A stretch of DNA of 64,000 bases, from positions 1,307,802 to 1,371,801 of the forward strand of contig KB906724.1 in NCBI GenBank assembly GCA_000381565.1, written 5' to 3'. The position numbers and the translations under genes are program-made. Of the stretch, positions 45,710 to 58,185 are shown one piece after another. A model generated the notes under the pieces. It saw nothing but the letters and a program-made list of their open reading frames with translations. It had not been told where the DNA came from and ran no database searches. The stretch comes from Oxalobacteraceae bacterium AB_14 (lineage in GTDB: Bacteria > Pseudomonadota > Gammaproteobacteria > Burkholderiales > Burkholderiaceae_D). Within the stretch, counting starts at the first letter, position 1. Each line of letters begins with the position of its first letter.

Positions 45710-47209
45710 TCAGGCGGCCGGATGAGCGCCGCCGACGGCCAGCGTTCCGTTATAGGTCGGCACGCCGGTGAGGATGCCGTGGAAGTCGTTCAGCACCGGC
45801 CCGACCTGGATGCCGTCCCTGCCGATCTGGAAGCGGCGGATGGTGCGCTCGTGTGCGCTGCCGCGCTTCTTGAACACCGAGATCGCCTGCCGCACTTCGC
45901 CCTCGGCTTCGAAGTAGCGCAGCATGATGACGTTGTCGGCGATGTAGCTGGCGTCGATCGCGGTGGTCATGCCGCTGCCCAGCATGCCTTGCTGGACGCC
46001 GACCACGATGCTGACCACGCCGCGCTGGCCCAGGTAGGTGAGCAGCTCGTGCAGGTAGACGGTGAGGAAGCGCTCGTCCGGCACCGCGTTCAGGTAGCCG
46101 TTCAGGCTGTCGATGACGACCACCCGCACGCCGCGCTCGACCGCCTGCATCACCGCGTGCGAGAACTGGCCGGGCGCCAGCTCGGCCGGATCGATCTGCT
46201 GTATCGTCAGCAACTGGCGCTCGATCGCTTGCGCCAGGTGCATGCCGACGCCGGCCGCGCGGTTGAGCATATTGTTGCGCGCCTCCTCGAACAGGAACAT
46301 CGCGCACGGTTCGCCGCGCTGGGTGGCCGCATGCACGAACTGCGCCGCCAGCGTGGACTTGCCGGTGCCCGGCGGCCCGGAGATCAGCGTGCTCATGCCT
46401 TCTTCGAGGCCGCCGCCGATCAGCTGGTCCAGCGCCGGCAGGCCGCTCGACAGCTGGCGCCGTTCGCTGACCACGCGGCTGGTGGCCGCCTCCAGGCGCG
46501 GGAACACCTGCAGCCCGCCGCTGATGATCTTGTAGTCGTGGGCGCCGCCGCGGAAGGCGATGCCGCGGTACTTGACCACGCGCAGGCGGCGCCGCTCGGC
46601 GCCGTAGGCCTGGTCGGCCAGTTCCAGCGTCAGCACCGCGTGCGCCACGCTGCGCACTTGCAGGTCGGTGCTGAGGGCGGTGCGGTCGTCGAGGAAGATG
46701 GTGGTGCAGCTGCGGCTGCCCAGGTACTGCTTGAGCGCGAGCACCTGGCGCCGGTAGCGCAGCGGGCTTTCCGCCAGCAGCTGCAGCTCGGACAGCGAAT
46801 CGAGCACCACGCGGCGCGGCTGGTGCCGTTCGATGGCCGCGACGATGCGCTGGATGGTGGTGCCCAGTTCGATTTCGGACGGATGGAAGATGGTGTACTG
46901 CTGTTCGGGGTCGAGCACGTCCTCGCTGGGCAGGATCTCTTCGATATGAATGCCGTCCATGGTCCAGCCGTGCGACTGCGCCACGCTCAGCAGTTCGACG
47001 GCGGTTTCGGCCAGCGTGATGTAGAGCACCGGCTCGCCCTGGCGCGCGCCCTCGTTGAGGAACTGCAGCGCCAGCGTGGTCTTGCCCGTGCCCGGTTCGC
47101 CTTCGACCAGGTAGAGCCGGTCGCGCGTCAGGCCGCCTGCCAGCACCTCGTCCAGACCGGGCACGCCGGATGAGAGAAACAGATGAGTAACGCTGTTCTG
47201 TGCTTGCAT
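45710..47209 (-). CDS. Two-domain KaiC-family ATPase (no KaiA/KaiB nearby)
   Basis: A 499-residue RecA-like protein with two KaiC repeats. The first has Walker A EGEPGTGKTTLAL and a DSLSEL Walker B region; the second has ISGPPGTGKSTLAAQF and VVIDSLNGYL. Catalytic Glu pairs occur after strand 2 (YITLAETAVELL and FLFEEARNNML). KaiC homologues outside cyanobacteria couple ATPase state to a histidine kinase rather than keep time. It is translationally close (5 bases) to the hybrid kinase, forming a two-gene unit. Confidence 0.9.
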   Translation of the reverse strand: MQAQNSVTHLFLSSGVPGLDEVLAGGLTRDRLYLVEGEPGTGKTTLALQFLNEGARQGEPVLYITLAETAVELLSVAQSHGWTMDGIHIEEILPSEDVLDPEQQYTIFHPSEIELGTTIQRIVAAIERHQPRRVVLDSLSELQLLAESPLRYRRQVLALKQYLGSRSCTTIFLDDRTALSTDLQVRSVAHAVLTLELADQAYGAERRRLRVVKYRGIAFRGGAHDYKIISGGLQVFPRLEAATSRVVSERRQLSSGLPALDQLIGGGLEEGMSTLISGPPGTGKSTLAAQFVHAATQRGEPCAMFLFEEARNNMLNRAAGVGMHLAQAIERQLLTIQQIDPAELAPGQFSHAVMQAVERGVRVVVIDSLNGYLNAVPDERFLTVYLHELLTYLGQRGVVSIVVGVQQGMLGSGMTTAIDASYIADNVIMLRYFEAEGEVRQAISVFKKRGSAHERTIRRFQIGRDGIQVGPVLNDFHGILTGVPTYNGTLAVGGAHPAA

Positions 47210-47327
47210 GGGCGCAGTCCGAAAAGTGAGCGCCGCGGTCGCAGGGCCGTGGCTGATATTCGGCTGATACTACCTGAAATGGAGGAAGCGGGATTTTCGA
47301 TAGCAAACGTGCGCGGACTACCCTGAC

Positions 47328-49481
<2,154 letters not shown>

Positions 49482-49611
49482 GGCGCGGGCCGAAAAAGAT
49501 GTCTGAAAGAAATTAAATTCATTGTAGCACCGGGCGCGGCGCATGCCTTGGCCGGCCTGAAAATTCCCCGCTTTGAGCCACGCTTTGCGTTGTTCTGGAC
49601 AATAAGCGGGC

Positions 49612-49641
49612 TTGACTTAATTAGAATGATCGTTCATTCTA
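49612..49641 (+). promoter_or_regulatory. RND-operon promoter overlapped by a TetR-type palindrome
   Basis: TTGACT (49612-49617) and CATTCT (49635-49640) are 17 bases apart. Between and over them lies the 20-bp palindrome TAGAATGATCGTTCATTCTA (49622-49641) with 8-bp arms and one mismatched pair in the centre. Its position between -35 and -10 fits repression by the TetR regulator encoded at the end of the operon. Confidence 0.75.
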
Positions 49642-49678
49642 TGAACTTATGCACATTTTTTATACAGAAAGTCCCACC

Positions 49679-50866
49679 ATGGAAGCTCTCTTCTGCAGGA
49701 CCGCAGCCCTGATCACCGCAGCCGTGTTCGTTGCCGGCTGCTCCAAAACCACGACCGAAGCACCGGGCGCCAACCGCGCGCCGGTGGCGGAAGTGGGCGT
49801 TTTTAAAGTGGCGCCGGAAGCGCTGCGCATCACCACCGAACTGCCGGGCCGCACCGGCGCCTTCCAGGTGGCCGAAGTGCGCCCGCAGGTCAGCGGACTG
49901 ATACAAAAACGCCTGTTTGTCGAAGGCGCCGACGTCAAGGCCGGCGTGGCGCTGTACCAGATCGACGCGGCCAGCTACCAGGCTTCCTACAACGCGGCCA
50001 AGGCGGCGCTGGCCAAGGCCAGGGCCAACCTGATGACCAGCGGCCCGAAAGTGGCGCGCTACAAGGAGCTGGTGGCGATCGAAGGCGTCAGCCGCCAGGA
50101 CTATGACGACGCCGTCGCCGCCAACGAGCAGGCCAAGGCCGACGTGGAATCGGCCGCCGCCGCGCTGGAGCAGGCCGCCATCAACCTCAGATACACCCAC
50201 GTCGACGCGCCGATCAGCGGCCGTATCGGCCGCTCGGCCATCACGCCGGGCGCGCTGGTGACGGCCAACCAGGCCGGCGCGCTGACCACCGTGCAGCAGC
50301 TGGACCCGATCTATGTCGATGTCACGCAATCGAGCGAGGACCTGCTGCGCCTGAAGCGCGAGCTGGAAAACGGCGGCTTGAAGCAGGCCGGCGGCCAGGC
50401 CAGGGTCACGCTGCTGCTGTCGGACGGCAGCAAGTACGCCGAAAGCGGCAAGCTGCAGTTCTCCGACGTGACGGTCGATCCGGGCACCGGCAACGTCACC
50501 CTGCGCGCGCTGTTCCCCAACCCCAGGCACGATCTGCTGCCCGGCATGTTCGTGCGCGCGGTGGTGGAGTCGGGTGTCAACGAGCAGGCCATCGCCGTGC
50601 CGCAGCAGGGCGTGACCCGCAACGCCAAGGGCCAGGCGACCGCGCTGGTGCTCAACAAGGAAGGCAAGGTCGAACAGCGCGTGCTGGTCACCGGCGGCAC
50701 CATGGGCGACAAGTGGCTGGTCAAGTCGGGCCTCAACGCCGGCGACCTGCTGATCGTCGAAGGCGTGCAGAAGGTCAAGCCGGGTGCGGCGGCCAACGCC
50801 GCCAAGCCTGCCGCCGCCGTGGCCGTGGGCGGCGCCATGCCGTCCAGCGCCAAGAGCGCCCAATAA
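49679..50866 (+). CDS. RND efflux periplasmic adaptor (membrane fusion protein)
   Basis: A 395-residue AcrA/MexA-family lipoprotein: lipobox around LITAAVFVAGC, a biotinyl-lipoyl hairpin (ITTELPGRTGAFQVAEVRPQ; LFVEGADVKAGVALYQIDAAS), alpha-hairpin to about 180, beta-barrel (YTHVDAPISGRIGRSAITPG) and membrane-proximal domain. It links the inner-membrane pump to the outer-membrane channel. The ATG at 49679 was chosen over one at 49649, which would break the lipoprotein signal. 12 bases upstream of the pump gene. Confidence 0.92.
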   Translation: MEALFCRTAALITAAVFVAGCSKTTTEAPGANRAPVAEVGVFKVAPEALRITTELPGRTGAFQVAEVRPQVSGLIQKRLFVEGADVKAGVALYQIDAASYQASYNAAKAALAKARANLMTSGPKVARYKELVAIEGVSRQDYDDAVAANEQAKADVESAAAALEQAAINLRYTHVDAPISGRIGRSAITPGALVTANQAGALTTVQQLDPIYVDVTQSSEDLLRLKRELENGGLKQAGGQARVTLLLSDGSKYAESGKLQFSDVTVDPGTGNVTLRALFPNPRHDLLPGMFVRAVVESGVNEQAIAVPQQGVTRNAKGQATALVLNKEGKVEQRVLVTGGTMGDKWLVKSGLNAGDLLIVEGVQKVKPGAAANAAKPAAAVAVGGAMPSSAKSAQ

Positions 50867-50878
50867 AGGAGCATCACC

Positions 50879-53800
50879 ATGTCACGTTTCTTTATTGACC
50901 GCCCGATCTTCGCGTGGGTGGTCGCCATCGTCATCATGCTTTCAGGCGTGATCGCGATACTCGGCCTGCCGATCGCGCAGTATCCAAGCATTGCGCCGCC
51001 GTCGATTTCGATCAGCGGCTCCTACCCGGGCGCCTCAGCCAAGACGGTGGAAGACGCCGTCACCCAGGTCATCGAACAGAAGATGAAGGGCATCGACGGC
51101 CTGCGTTACATGTCCTCGTCGAGCGACGGCACCGGCGGCATCGGCATCACGCTGACCTTCAAGAGCGGCACCAACCCGGACATCGCCCAGGTGCAGGTGC
51201 AGAACAAGCTGCAGCTGGCGACGCCGCTGCTGCCGGCCATCGTCACGCAGCAAGGGCTGGTGGTGGCCAAGGCCACCAAGAACTTCATGATGGTGCTGGG
51301 CTTCGTCTCCGAAGACGGCAGCATGAAGCAGGCCGACCTGGGCGACTACGTGGCCGCCAACGTCATCGATCCGCTCAGCCGCGTCGAAGGCGTGGGCGAC
51401 GTGACGCTGTTCGGCGCCCAGTACGCGATGCGCATCTGGCTCGATCCGGCCAAGCTGCAAAGCTATCAACTGACGCCGGCCGACGTGACCGCCGCCATCA
51501 CCGCGCAGAATACCGAAGTGTCGGCCGGTGAGCTGGGCGGCGCCCCCGCCATGCCGGGCCAGCAGCTCAACGCCACCGTCTCGGCGCAGAGCCGCCTGCA
51601 GACCGCCGAGCAGTTCGGCGCGATCCTGCTCAAGACCGCCGCCAGCGGCGCCACCGTGCACCTGCGCGACGTGGCCCGCATGGAGCTGGGCAGCGAGAAC
51701 TACAACGTGCTGGCCCGCTACAACGGCAAGGCCGCCACCGGCGTCGCCATCAAGCTGGCCACCGGCGCCAACGCGCTCGATACCGCCAACGCCGTCAAGG
51801 CGCGGATCGCGTCGCTGGAGAAGCAGTTCCCGGCCGGGATGAAGGCGGTGATCGCCTTCGACACCACGCCATTCGTCAAGCTGTCGATCGAGGAAGTGGT
51901 CAAGACGCTGGTGGAAGCGGTGATCCTGGTGTTCCTGGTGATGTACTTGTTCCTGCAAAACTTCCGCGCCACGCTGATCCCGACGATGGCGGTGCCGGTG
52001 GTGCTGCTTGGGACGTTCGCGATCCTGTCGGCGCTGGGCTATTCGATCAACACGCTGACCATGTTCGCGGTGGTGCTGGCGATCGGCCTGCTGGTCGATG
52101 ACGCCATCGTGGTGGTGGAAAACGTCGAGCGCGTGATGACGGAGGAGGGCTTGTCGCCGCTCGAGGCGACGCGCAAGTCGATGGGCCAGATCAGCGGCGC
52201 GCTGGTGGGCATCGCGATGGTGCTGTCGGCGGTGTTCGTGCCGATGGCCTTCTTCAGCGGCTCCACCGGTGTGATCTACCGCCAGTTCTCGGTCACGATC
52301 GTGTCGGCGATGGTGCTGTCGGTGCTGGTGGCGATGATCTTCACGCCGGCCCTGTGCGCGACCCTGCTCAAGCCTGTGGCCAAGGGCCATACGGCGATCG
52401 ACAGCGGTTTCTTCGGCTGGTTCAACCGCAGCTTCGACCGCGGCAGCCTGAAGTACCAGGGCTGGGTGGGCGCGCTGCTGAACCGTAGCGGACGGTCGCT
52501 GATCATGTACGCGCTGCTGCTGGCGGTGCTGGCCTTCGTGTTCGTGCGCCTGCCGACTTCCTTCCTGCCGGAAGAAGACCAGGGCGTGCTGTTCTCGCAA
52601 ATCCAGCTGCCGACCGGCGCGACCCAGCAGCGCACGCTGAAGGTGATCGAAAAAGTCGAGCAGCACTTCCTGAACGAAGAGAAGGATACTGTGGCGTCGG
52701 TGTTCGCGGTGGCAGGCTTCAGCTTCAGCGGCAACGGCCAGAACACCGGTATCGCCTTCGTCCGCATGAAGGACTGGTCGGAGCGCAAGGGCGCAGGCCA
52801 GCGCGTGAACGCCATCGTCGGCCGCGCCATGGGCAGCTTCTCGCAGATCAAGGATGCGATGGTGTTCGCCTTCGCCCCGCCCGCGGTGCTGGAGCTGGGC
52901 AACGCCAGCGGCTTCGACCTGCAGCTGCAGGACCAGGGCGGCGTCGGCCATGAAGCGCTGATGGCGGCGCGAAACCAGATGCTGGGCATGGCGTCCAAGA
53001 ATCCGGTGCTGATGGCGGTGCGCCCGAACGGACAGGAAGACACGCCGCAGTACAAGATCACCGTCGACCAGCAGAAGGCGACCGCGCTGGGCTTGTCCAT
53101 CGCCGATGTGAACAAGGTGCTGAGCACCGCCTGGGGTAGCGCCTACGTCAACGACTTCGTCGACCGTGGCCGCGTGAAGAAGGTGTACATGCAGGGCCAG
53201 CCCGATTCGCGCATGTCGCCGGAAGACCTGGGCAAGTGGTTTGTCCGCAACGCCGACGGCGAGATGGTGCCTTTCTCGGCCTTCTCGACCGGCAAGTGGA
53301 TCTATGCGTCGCCGCGCCTGGAGCGCTACAACGGCCTGCCGTCGACCGAGATTCTCGGCATGCCGGCGCAGGGCCAGAGCTCGGGCGCCGCGATGGCGGC
53401 AATCGAAGAGATGGCGGCCAAGCTGCCGCCGGGAATCGGCTTCGAGTGGACCGGCCTGTCGACGGAAGAACGCGACTCCGGCTCGCAGACCACGCAGCTG
53501 TATGCGATCTCGATCCTGATCGTGTTCCTGTGCCTGGCCGCGTTGTATGAGAGCTGGTCGATCCCGTTCTCGGTGTTGCTGGTGGTGCCGCTCGGTGTGA
53601 TCGGCACGGTGCTGGCGACGTATGTGTTCAAGCTGTCGAACGACGTGTACTTCCAGGTCGGCTTGCTGACCGTGGTGGGCCTCGCGGCGAAGAACGCGAT
53701 CCTGATCGTGGAGTTCGCGAAGGAGCTGCAGGAGCAGGGCGTGGAACTGAAACAGGCGACCTTGCGGGCCGTGCGTCTGCGACTGCGTCCGATCCTGATG

Positions 53801-54013
53801 ACGTCCATCGCCTTCGGACTCGGCGTGCTGCCGCTGGCGATCAGCAGCGGCGCCGGTTCCGGCAGCCAGAACGCGATCGGCGTCGGTGTGTTGGGCGGGA
53901 TGCTGTCGGCCACCTTCCTGGGCATCTTCTTTGTGCCGGTGTTCTTTGTATTGGTGCGGGGCTTCTTCAGCAAGAAGGCGGCCGCTCCTGTTGCGGCTGT
54001 GGAGGCGCATTGA
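50879..54013 (+). CDS. RND multidrug efflux pump, HAE1 (AcrB/MexB) family
   Basis: A 1044-residue inner-membrane trimer with 12 helices and two large periplasmic loops. Proton-relay residues are visible: the DD pair in [18 protein letters not shown] and the Lys in [18 protein letters not shown]. The N-terminus ([20 protein letters not shown]) is canonical. GGAG precedes the start. It exports a wide range of hydrophobic compounds; substrate range cannot be predicted here. The stop is 14 bases before the channel gene start. Confidence 0.95.
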   Translation: MSRFFIDRPIFAWVVAIVIMLSGVIAILGLPIAQYPSIAPPSISISGSYPGASAKTVEDAVTQVIEQKMKGIDGLRYMSSSSDGTGGIGITLTFKSGTNPDIAQVQVQNKLQLATPLLPAIVTQQGLVVAKATKNFMMVLGFVSEDGSMKQADLGDYVAANVIDPLSRVEGVGDVTLFGAQYAMRIWLDPAKLQSYQLTPADVTAAITAQNTEVSAGELGGAPAMPGQQLNATVSAQSRLQTAEQFGAILLKTAASGATVHLRDVARMELGSENYNVLARYNGKAATGVAIKLATGANALDTANAVKARIASLEKQFPAGMKAVIAFDTTPFVKLSIEEVVKTLVEAVILVFLVMYLFLQNFRATLIPTMAVPVVLLGTFAILSALGYSINTLTMFAVVLAIGLLVDDAIVVVENVERVMTEEGLSPLEATRKSMGQISGALVGIAMVLSAVFVPMAFFSGSTGVIYRQFSVTIVSAMVLSVLVAMIFTPALCATLLKPVAKGHTAIDSGFFGWFNRSFDRGSLKYQGWVGALLNRSGRSLIMYALLLAVLAFVFVRLPTSFLPEEDQGVLFSQIQLPTGATQQRTLKVIEKVEQHFLNEEKDTVASVFAVAGFSFSGNGQNTGIAFVRMKDWSERKGAGQRVNAIVGRAMGSFSQIKDAMVFAFAPPAVLELGNASGFDLQLQDQGGVGHEALMAARNQMLGMASKNPVLMAVRPNGQEDTPQYKITVDQQKATALGLSIADVNKVLSTAWGSAYVNDFVDRGRVKKVYMQGQPDSRMSPEDLGKWFVRNADGEMVPFSAFSTGKWIYASPRLERYNGLPSTEILGMPAQGQSSGAAMAAIEEMAAKLPPGIGFEWTGLSTEERDSGSQTTQLYAISILIVFLCLAALYESWSIPFSVLLVVPLGVIGTVLATYVFKLSNDVYFQVGLLTVVGLAAKNAILIVEFAKELQEQGVELKQATLRAVRLRLRPILMTSIAFGLGVLPLAISSGAGSGSQNAIGVGVLGGMLSATFLGIFFVPVFFVLVRGFFSKKAAAPVAAVEAH

Positions 54014-54027
54014 TTGTGGATAAATTC

Positions 54028-55476
54028 ATGAAAAAATCTTTACTCACGATGGCCGCGCTGGCCGCATTGACCACCACCGTGGCTGGTTGTAGTCTGGCGC
54101 CGGTGTATGAACGTCCGGCGCAACCGGTGGCGCAAGCCTGGCCGGCCGGCGACGCCTACCAAGGCGTGCCGCCAGCGACGGCCGATGCCAAGCCGGTATC
54201 CGAAATCCAGTGGCGCGAATACTTCGCCGACGAGCGGCTGCGCCAGGTGATCGCGCTGGCGCTGGCCAACAACCGCGACCTGCGCGTATCGGTGCTCAAC
54301 ATCGAGAAGGCCAAGGCGCAGTACAACATCGACAGCGCGGCCTTGCTGCCCGAGCTGTCGGCCAATGTCGGCCAGAGCGCGTCGCGCACGCCTTCGACCA
54401 TGACCGGCACCGGCGAAGCGGCCATCAACCGCCAGTACAGCGGCGGCTTGGCGATGGCGTCGTATGAGCTGGACTTCTTCGGCAAGGTGCGCAACCTGTC
54501 GGAGGCCGGCTTGCAGACTTACCTCGGCACCGAGGAGGCGCGCCGCGCGCAGCAGATCACGCTGGTGGCCGAAGTGGCCAACGCCTACCTGACGCTGATC
54601 GCCGACCAGCAGCGCCTGAAGCTGGCGGCGGAAACGCTGCGCAGCCAGCAGACCTCCTATGAGCTGAGCAAGAAGCGCTTCGATTCCGGCGTCACCTCCG
54701 GCGTCGATATGTACGAGGCGCAGACCAGCGTGGAATCGGCGCGCAGCGACATGGCAGTCTACACCGCGCAAGTGGCGCTGGACCAGAACGCGCTGACGCT
54801 GCTGGTCGGCAGCGGCGTGCCTGCCGACTTGCTGCCGGCGGGCGAGCTGGATGCGGTGACGCAGCTGGCGGCGATTCCGGCCGGCCTGCCGTCGGACCTG
54901 CTGCAAGCGCGTCCCGATGTGCAGGAGGCCGAACGCGCGCTGCGCGCCGCCAACGCCAACATCGGCGTGGCGCGCGCCGCCTTCTTCCCCAGCATATCGC
55001 TGACGGCGTCGGGCGGCAGCGCGAGCAGCACCTTGTCCGGGCTATTCAAGGCGGGATCGTCGACGTGGAGCTTCGTCCCGCAGATCAATCTGCCGATCTT
55101 CGACGGCGGCGTCAATCGCGCCAACCTGAATATCGCCAAGGCCAATCGCGACATCTCGGTGGCGCAGTACGAGAAGGCGATCCAGGTGGCGTTCCGCGAA
55201 GTGGCCGACGCGCTGGCCCAGCGCGGCACGCTGGACGAGCGCATCGCCTCGCAGCAGGCGCTGGTCGACGCGGCCGACAAGAGCTTCCGCATCCACGAGG
55301 CGCGCTACCGCAAGGGCGCGGACTCGTACCTGAACGCGCTGGTGTCGCAGCGGGCGCTGTACGCGGCGCAGCAGGGCCTGATCTCGGCGCGGCTGGGCAA
55401 ATCCAGCAACGCCGTCACCCTGTACAAAGTGCTGGGCGGCGGCTGGCAGCCGGAAACCGCGCAGCAGCGCGGCTAA
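54028..55476 (+). CDS. Outer-membrane efflux channel lipoprotein (OprM/NodT family)
   Basis: A 482-residue TolC-family channel with lipoprotein signal (LLTMAALAALTTTVAGC, then SLAPVYERP typical of OprM). Two repeated helical-barrel halves: VIALALANNRDLRVSVLNIEKA and LLQARPDVQEAERALRAANANIGVARAAFFPSI. The ATG at 54028 gives a proper lipoprotein signal; an in-frame TTG at 54010 overlapping the pump stop would add six residues. Completes a tripartite export complex with the two genes upstream. Confidence 0.92.
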   Translation: MKKSLLTMAALAALTTTVAGCSLAPVYERPAQPVAQAWPAGDAYQGVPPATADAKPVSEIQWREYFADERLRQVIALALANNRDLRVSVLNIEKAKAQYNIDSAALLPELSANVGQSASRTPSTMTGTGEAAINRQYSGGLAMASYELDFFGKVRNLSEAGLQTYLGTEEARRAQQITLVAEVANAYLTLIADQQRLKLAAETLRSQQTSYELSKKRFDSGVTSGVDMYEAQTSVESARSDMAVYTAQVALDQNALTLLVGSGVPADLLPAGELDAVTQLAAIPAGLPSDLLQARPDVQEAERALRAANANIGVARAAFFPSISLTASGGSASSTLSGLFKAGSSTWSFVPQINLPIFDGGVNRANLNIAKANRDISVAQYEKAIQVAFREVADALAQRGTLDERIASQQALVDAADKSFRIHEARYRKGADSYLNALVSQRALYAAQQGLISARLGKSSNAVTLYKVLGGGWQPETAQQRG

Positions 55477-55600
55477 GGTGGCCGGAGCGGCGGGCGCAAA
55501 GTGTTGCGCGCCCGCCGCCTTCGACTGCTGATAAATTGACAAAGATCGTCAGCTTCGCCACAGTACCGCCTCAGGCAAGTTCGTTACCCAAGGAAGACCC

Positions 55601-56215
55601 ATGACCGCACCCATCGTAAAACGACGCACCGACCCGGAGCGCGCGCAGAACCGGCGCAACCAGGTGCTGGAAGCGGCCGCCGTCTGCTTTGCGCGCAGCG
55701 GCTTCCATGGTGCGAGCATGGCCGAGATATCCAAGCAGGCCGGCATGAGCGCCGGCCATATCTACAACTACTTCGACGGCAAGGACGCCATCATCCTGGC
55801 CTTTGTCGCCCGCGAGGCCGAACACGTATCGGGCCTGTTGCGCGACCTGGCGTCGCGCGAAGACCCGTTGGAAGCGATGCTGGAAGATGCCCCGATCCAC
55901 ATTGACGAGTCGCTCGACCCGCAGCCGTGGAGCGTGCCGCTGGAGATGTTTGCCGAAGCCTCGCGCAATCCGGTCATCGCCGCCAAGATGCGCGAAAATG
56001 AAGAAGTCTCGCGCGCGCAATTGCGCGAGCTGGTCAAGCGCGGCCGCGAACAGCGCGGCCTTCCGGTGGACGACGTGCTGCTGGACGGCCGTCTCGACAC
56101 GCTGATCTCCTACTTCCACGGACTGACGATACGTGCGCTGTATCGGCCGAACATGAACCGCGCCAGCCTGGTGGACGCCTTCCGCGTCGCCATGCGGGCG
56201 TTGTTGATGACCTGA
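55601..56215 (+). CDS. TetR/AcrR-family repressor
   Basis: A 204-residue dimeric repressor: N-terminal HTH (NQVLEAAAVCFARSGFHGAS, then MAEISKQAGMSAGHIYNYFDGKDAIILAF) and a helical ligand-binding domain. It lies on the same strand, 124 bases after the channel gene, rather than divergent at the front, and probably controls the palindrome at 49622-49641. An AAGGAAG ribosome site precedes the ATG. A TTGACA at 55536-55541 could start its own transcript. Confidence 0.88.
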   Translation: MTAPIVKRRTDPERAQNRRNQVLEAAAVCFARSGFHGASMAEISKQAGMSAGHIYNYFDGKDAIILAFVAREAEHVSGLLRDLASREDPLEAMLEDAPIHIDESLDPQPWSVPLEMFAEASRNPVIAAKMRENEEVSRAQLRELVKRGREQRGLPVDDVLLDGRLDTLISYFHGLTIRALYRPNMNRASLVDAFRVAMRALLMT

Positions 56216-56301
56216 TTTGTCTCGTATTGTTTCCGTCCGCGGCACGCGGGCGGAGGCTGTTGTACCATGACCGCTCTCCCATTCCAGCCTATCGGAGCAT
56301 C

Positions 56302-57009
56302 ATGACATCCTACGTAATTCCCGCCCATGACATCGTCGGCCTGCCGGTCGCCGGCACCGCCGATCTGTTCCCTGTACGCCGCGTCTACTGCGTCGGCCGC
56401 AATTACGCGGCGCACGCGCGCGAGATGGGCTACGACCCGGACCGCGAACCGCCGTTCTTCTTCTGCAAACCCAACGACGCGCAAGCCGTGATCCCTGTGG
56501 CGCCCGGCGCGGTGCTGGACCTGCCGTATCCGCAGGCGACCGGAAACCTGCACTACGAGTGCGAACTGGTGGTCGCCATCGGCAAGGGCGGCAGCAATAT
56601 CGCGGTGGAAGACGCGGCCGGGCATATCTTCGGCTACGCGGTGGGGCTGGACATGACGCGCCGCGACCTGCAATTCAAAATGCGCGACGCCGGCCGTCCC
56701 TGGGAAATCGGCAAGGCCTTCGATTATTCGGCGCCGGTGGGCGTGATCCACCGCGCGGCCGAAGCGGGCGATATCAACCGCGCCGCTATCGAGCTGGCGG
56801 TGGATGGCGTGACCAGGCAGTCGGCCACCATCGATCACCTGATCTGGTCGATCAGCGAGACCATCGCCAATTTGTCCACGCTGTTCGCGCTGGCGCCGGG
56901 CGACCTGATTTTCAGCGGCACGCCTGAAGGTGTGGGCGCCGTGGTGCGCGGGCAGACGCTGGTGGGCAAGGTGGACGGCCTGTCCAGCATCGCCGTCAAA
57001 TTGGTGTAA
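56302..57009 (+). CDS. Fumarylacetoacetate hydrolase (FAH) family protein
   Basis: A 235-residue cytosolic enzyme: VYCVGRNYAAHAREMGYDP and PFFFCKPNDAQAVIP near the N-terminus, metal ligands in LHYECELVVAIG (E-x-E) and VGLDMTRRDLQ (Asp), and a C-terminal GDLIFSGTPEGVGAVVRGQ. Members are fumarylpyruvate, acylpyruvate or oxaloacetate hydrolases or decarboxylases; the exact substrate is open. The start is the ATG at 56302 after CGGAGC. Confidence 0.9.
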   Translation: MTSYVIPAHDIVGLPVAGTADLFPVRRVYCVGRNYAAHAREMGYDPDREPPFFFCKPNDAQAVIPVAPGAVLDLPYPQATGNLHYECELVVAIGKGGSNIAVEDAAGHIFGYAVGLDMTRRDLQFKMRDAGRPWEIGKAFDYSAPVGVIHRAAEAGDINRAAIELAVDGVTRQSATIDHLIWSISETIANLSTLFALAPGDLIFSGTPEGVGAVVRGQTLVGKVDGLSSIAVKLV

Positions 57010-57014
57010 ACCGT

Positions 57015-57851
57015 TTATAACAGTGTGTCGATCGCCGTCAAGGCGGCGAGGGCGCCCATCGCCAGGCCCACATCGAGCGGGTTGCCGACATCCGGTTCGC
57101 GCGGATTAATCCGTATCAGGCGGCCGTTGTGATTCCGAAGTACGCGCTGGCTGAAGTGGCGCACCGAGGGGACCACCGCGCCCGCGCCCAATTCGATCAC
57201 CAGCGGGCGCTGTGCCGTTTGCAGCAGTGATTGCAGGCGCGCCTCCTGCATCACCGTGCGGCGCTCGTTCCATCCCCAATCGCCGAACATCAGGATATTC
57301 GGCCGCGCCATGCCGCCGCAGTGCGGGCAAAGCGGGGCGGCGTTCAGCAGGCGGCAAGCCTCGGTGTCGACCTCCGGCACGAAGCTGTCGGCGCTCCAGA
57401 TATCCGGGCCGCAGGGCTCCATGCATTGCAGGTGATGGATGGAGCCGTGGTATTCGTGGACGGGGTGCGCGTCGAAACCGGCGCGCTGGAAGTGGCCGTC
57501 CACGTTGCTGGTAAAGACGCCGTAGCCGGCCTCCATGCGTTCACCCCAGGCCTTGAGCAGGGCGAAGCCGGCGTGCGGCGTGGTGTTGCGGTAGAGCTGA
57601 AGGCGATGGCCGTAGAAGCCCCATGCCAGCGTTGGATCGGAGCGGAAGGCGTAGGGCGTGGCGATGCTGGAAAACTCCATGCGGGCGCGGCCGAGGGCCG
57701 GGTAGACCTGCCAGAAGCCCTCGTTGCCGCGAAAGTCGGGCAGGCCGGAGTCGACGCCCATGCCGGCGCCGGCGGCGATGATCAGGGCGTCGGCCTGTTT
57801 GACGAGGTCGGCGGCTTGGCTGAGGGCTGCGAATTCGGCGGGGGAAGGCAT
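57015..57851 (-). CDS. Sir2-family NAD-dependent deacylase (sirtuin)
   Basis: A 278-residue protein with the sirtuin NAD site GAGMGVDSGLPDFRG, an SNVDGHFQRAG loop, catalytic His in HEYHGSIHHLQC, and Zn-binding cysteines (MEPCGPDIW; PLCPHCGGMARPNILMFGD). It likely removes acetyl or other acyl groups from Lys. It converges on the FAH gene with a 5-base gap. The N-terminal Ala-rich extension is short. Confidence 0.9.
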   Translation of the reverse strand: MPSPAEFAALSQAADLVKQADALIIAAGAGMGVDSGLPDFRGNEGFWQVYPALGRARMEFSSIATPYAFRSDPTLAWGFYGHRLQLYRNTTPHAGFALLKAWGERMEAGYGVFTSNVDGHFQRAGFDAHPVHEYHGSIHHLQCMEPCGPDIWSADSFVPEVDTEACRLLNAAPLCPHCGGMARPNILMFGDWGWNERRTVMQEARLQSLLQTAQRPLVIELGAGAVVPSVRHFSQRVLRNHNGRLIRINPREPDVGNPLDVGLAMGALAALTAIDTLL

Positions 57852-57932
57852 GCAGGCTTTCGATGGCGAGCAGAATTGCTTATCTTACTCCTGCGCTGGC
57901 GATGAAATGTTGCATCGAAGTTGAAAGCAAAC

Positions 57933-57962
57933 ATGACAAATACTTAAAGCCACTGCTATAAT
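57933..57962 (+). promoter_or_regulatory. Promoter of tRNA-Pro
   Basis: ATGACA (57933-57938; one mismatch to TTGACA), an 18-base spacer and a perfect TATAAT (57957-57962) lie 12 bases before the tRNA. Confidence 0.75.
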
Positions 57963-57973
57963 TCCAAATTCGT

Positions 57974-58050
57974 CGGGGCGTAGCGCAGCCTGGTAGCGTA
58001 CTTGCATGGGGTGCAAGGGGTCGGAAGTTCGAATCTTCTCGCCCCGACCA
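57974..58050 (+). tRNA. tRNA-Pro, anticodon GGG
   Basis: A 77-base cloverleaf: acceptor CGGGGCG with CGCCCCG, anticodon stem CTTGC/GCAAG around loop ATGGGGT (anticodon GGG at 58008-58010), T-arm with GTTCGAATC, and encoded CCA. The C1 start is normal for tRNA-Pro. tRNA 3' ends are common integrase targets and mobile-type genes follow immediately. Confidence 0.97.
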
Positions 58051-58067
58051 ATAGAATCAACAGCTTA

Positions 58068-58093
58068 GGCCAGTCTTCGGACTGGCCTTTGTT
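58068..58093 (+). terminator. Intrinsic terminator of tRNA-Pro
   Basis: GGCCAGTC-TTCG-GACTGGCC, a perfect 8-bp stem with UUCG-type tetraloop, is followed by TTTGTTGTTTTT. Confidence 0.9.
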
Positions 58094-58108
58094 GTTTTTA
58101 CAAGTCTG

Positions 58109-58185
58109 TACCCCAACAAATACCCCAACAAACTTCTTTTAGCGGTCAAACCCCAGTCTCACGATTTTCTGCCGGTGTTGGGGTA
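58109..58185. repeat. TACCCCAACA repeats: two tandem copies and one inverted, possible integrase arm sites
   Basis: TACCCCAACAAA occurs twice in tandem (58109-58120, 58121-58132) and TACCCCAACA once on the other strand (58176-58185), 60-135 bases past the tRNA. Short spaced repeats beside a tRNA 3' end are what arm-type binding sites of tRNA-targeting tyrosine recombinases look like. No second copy of the tRNA end was seen within the window. Confidence 0.5.
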
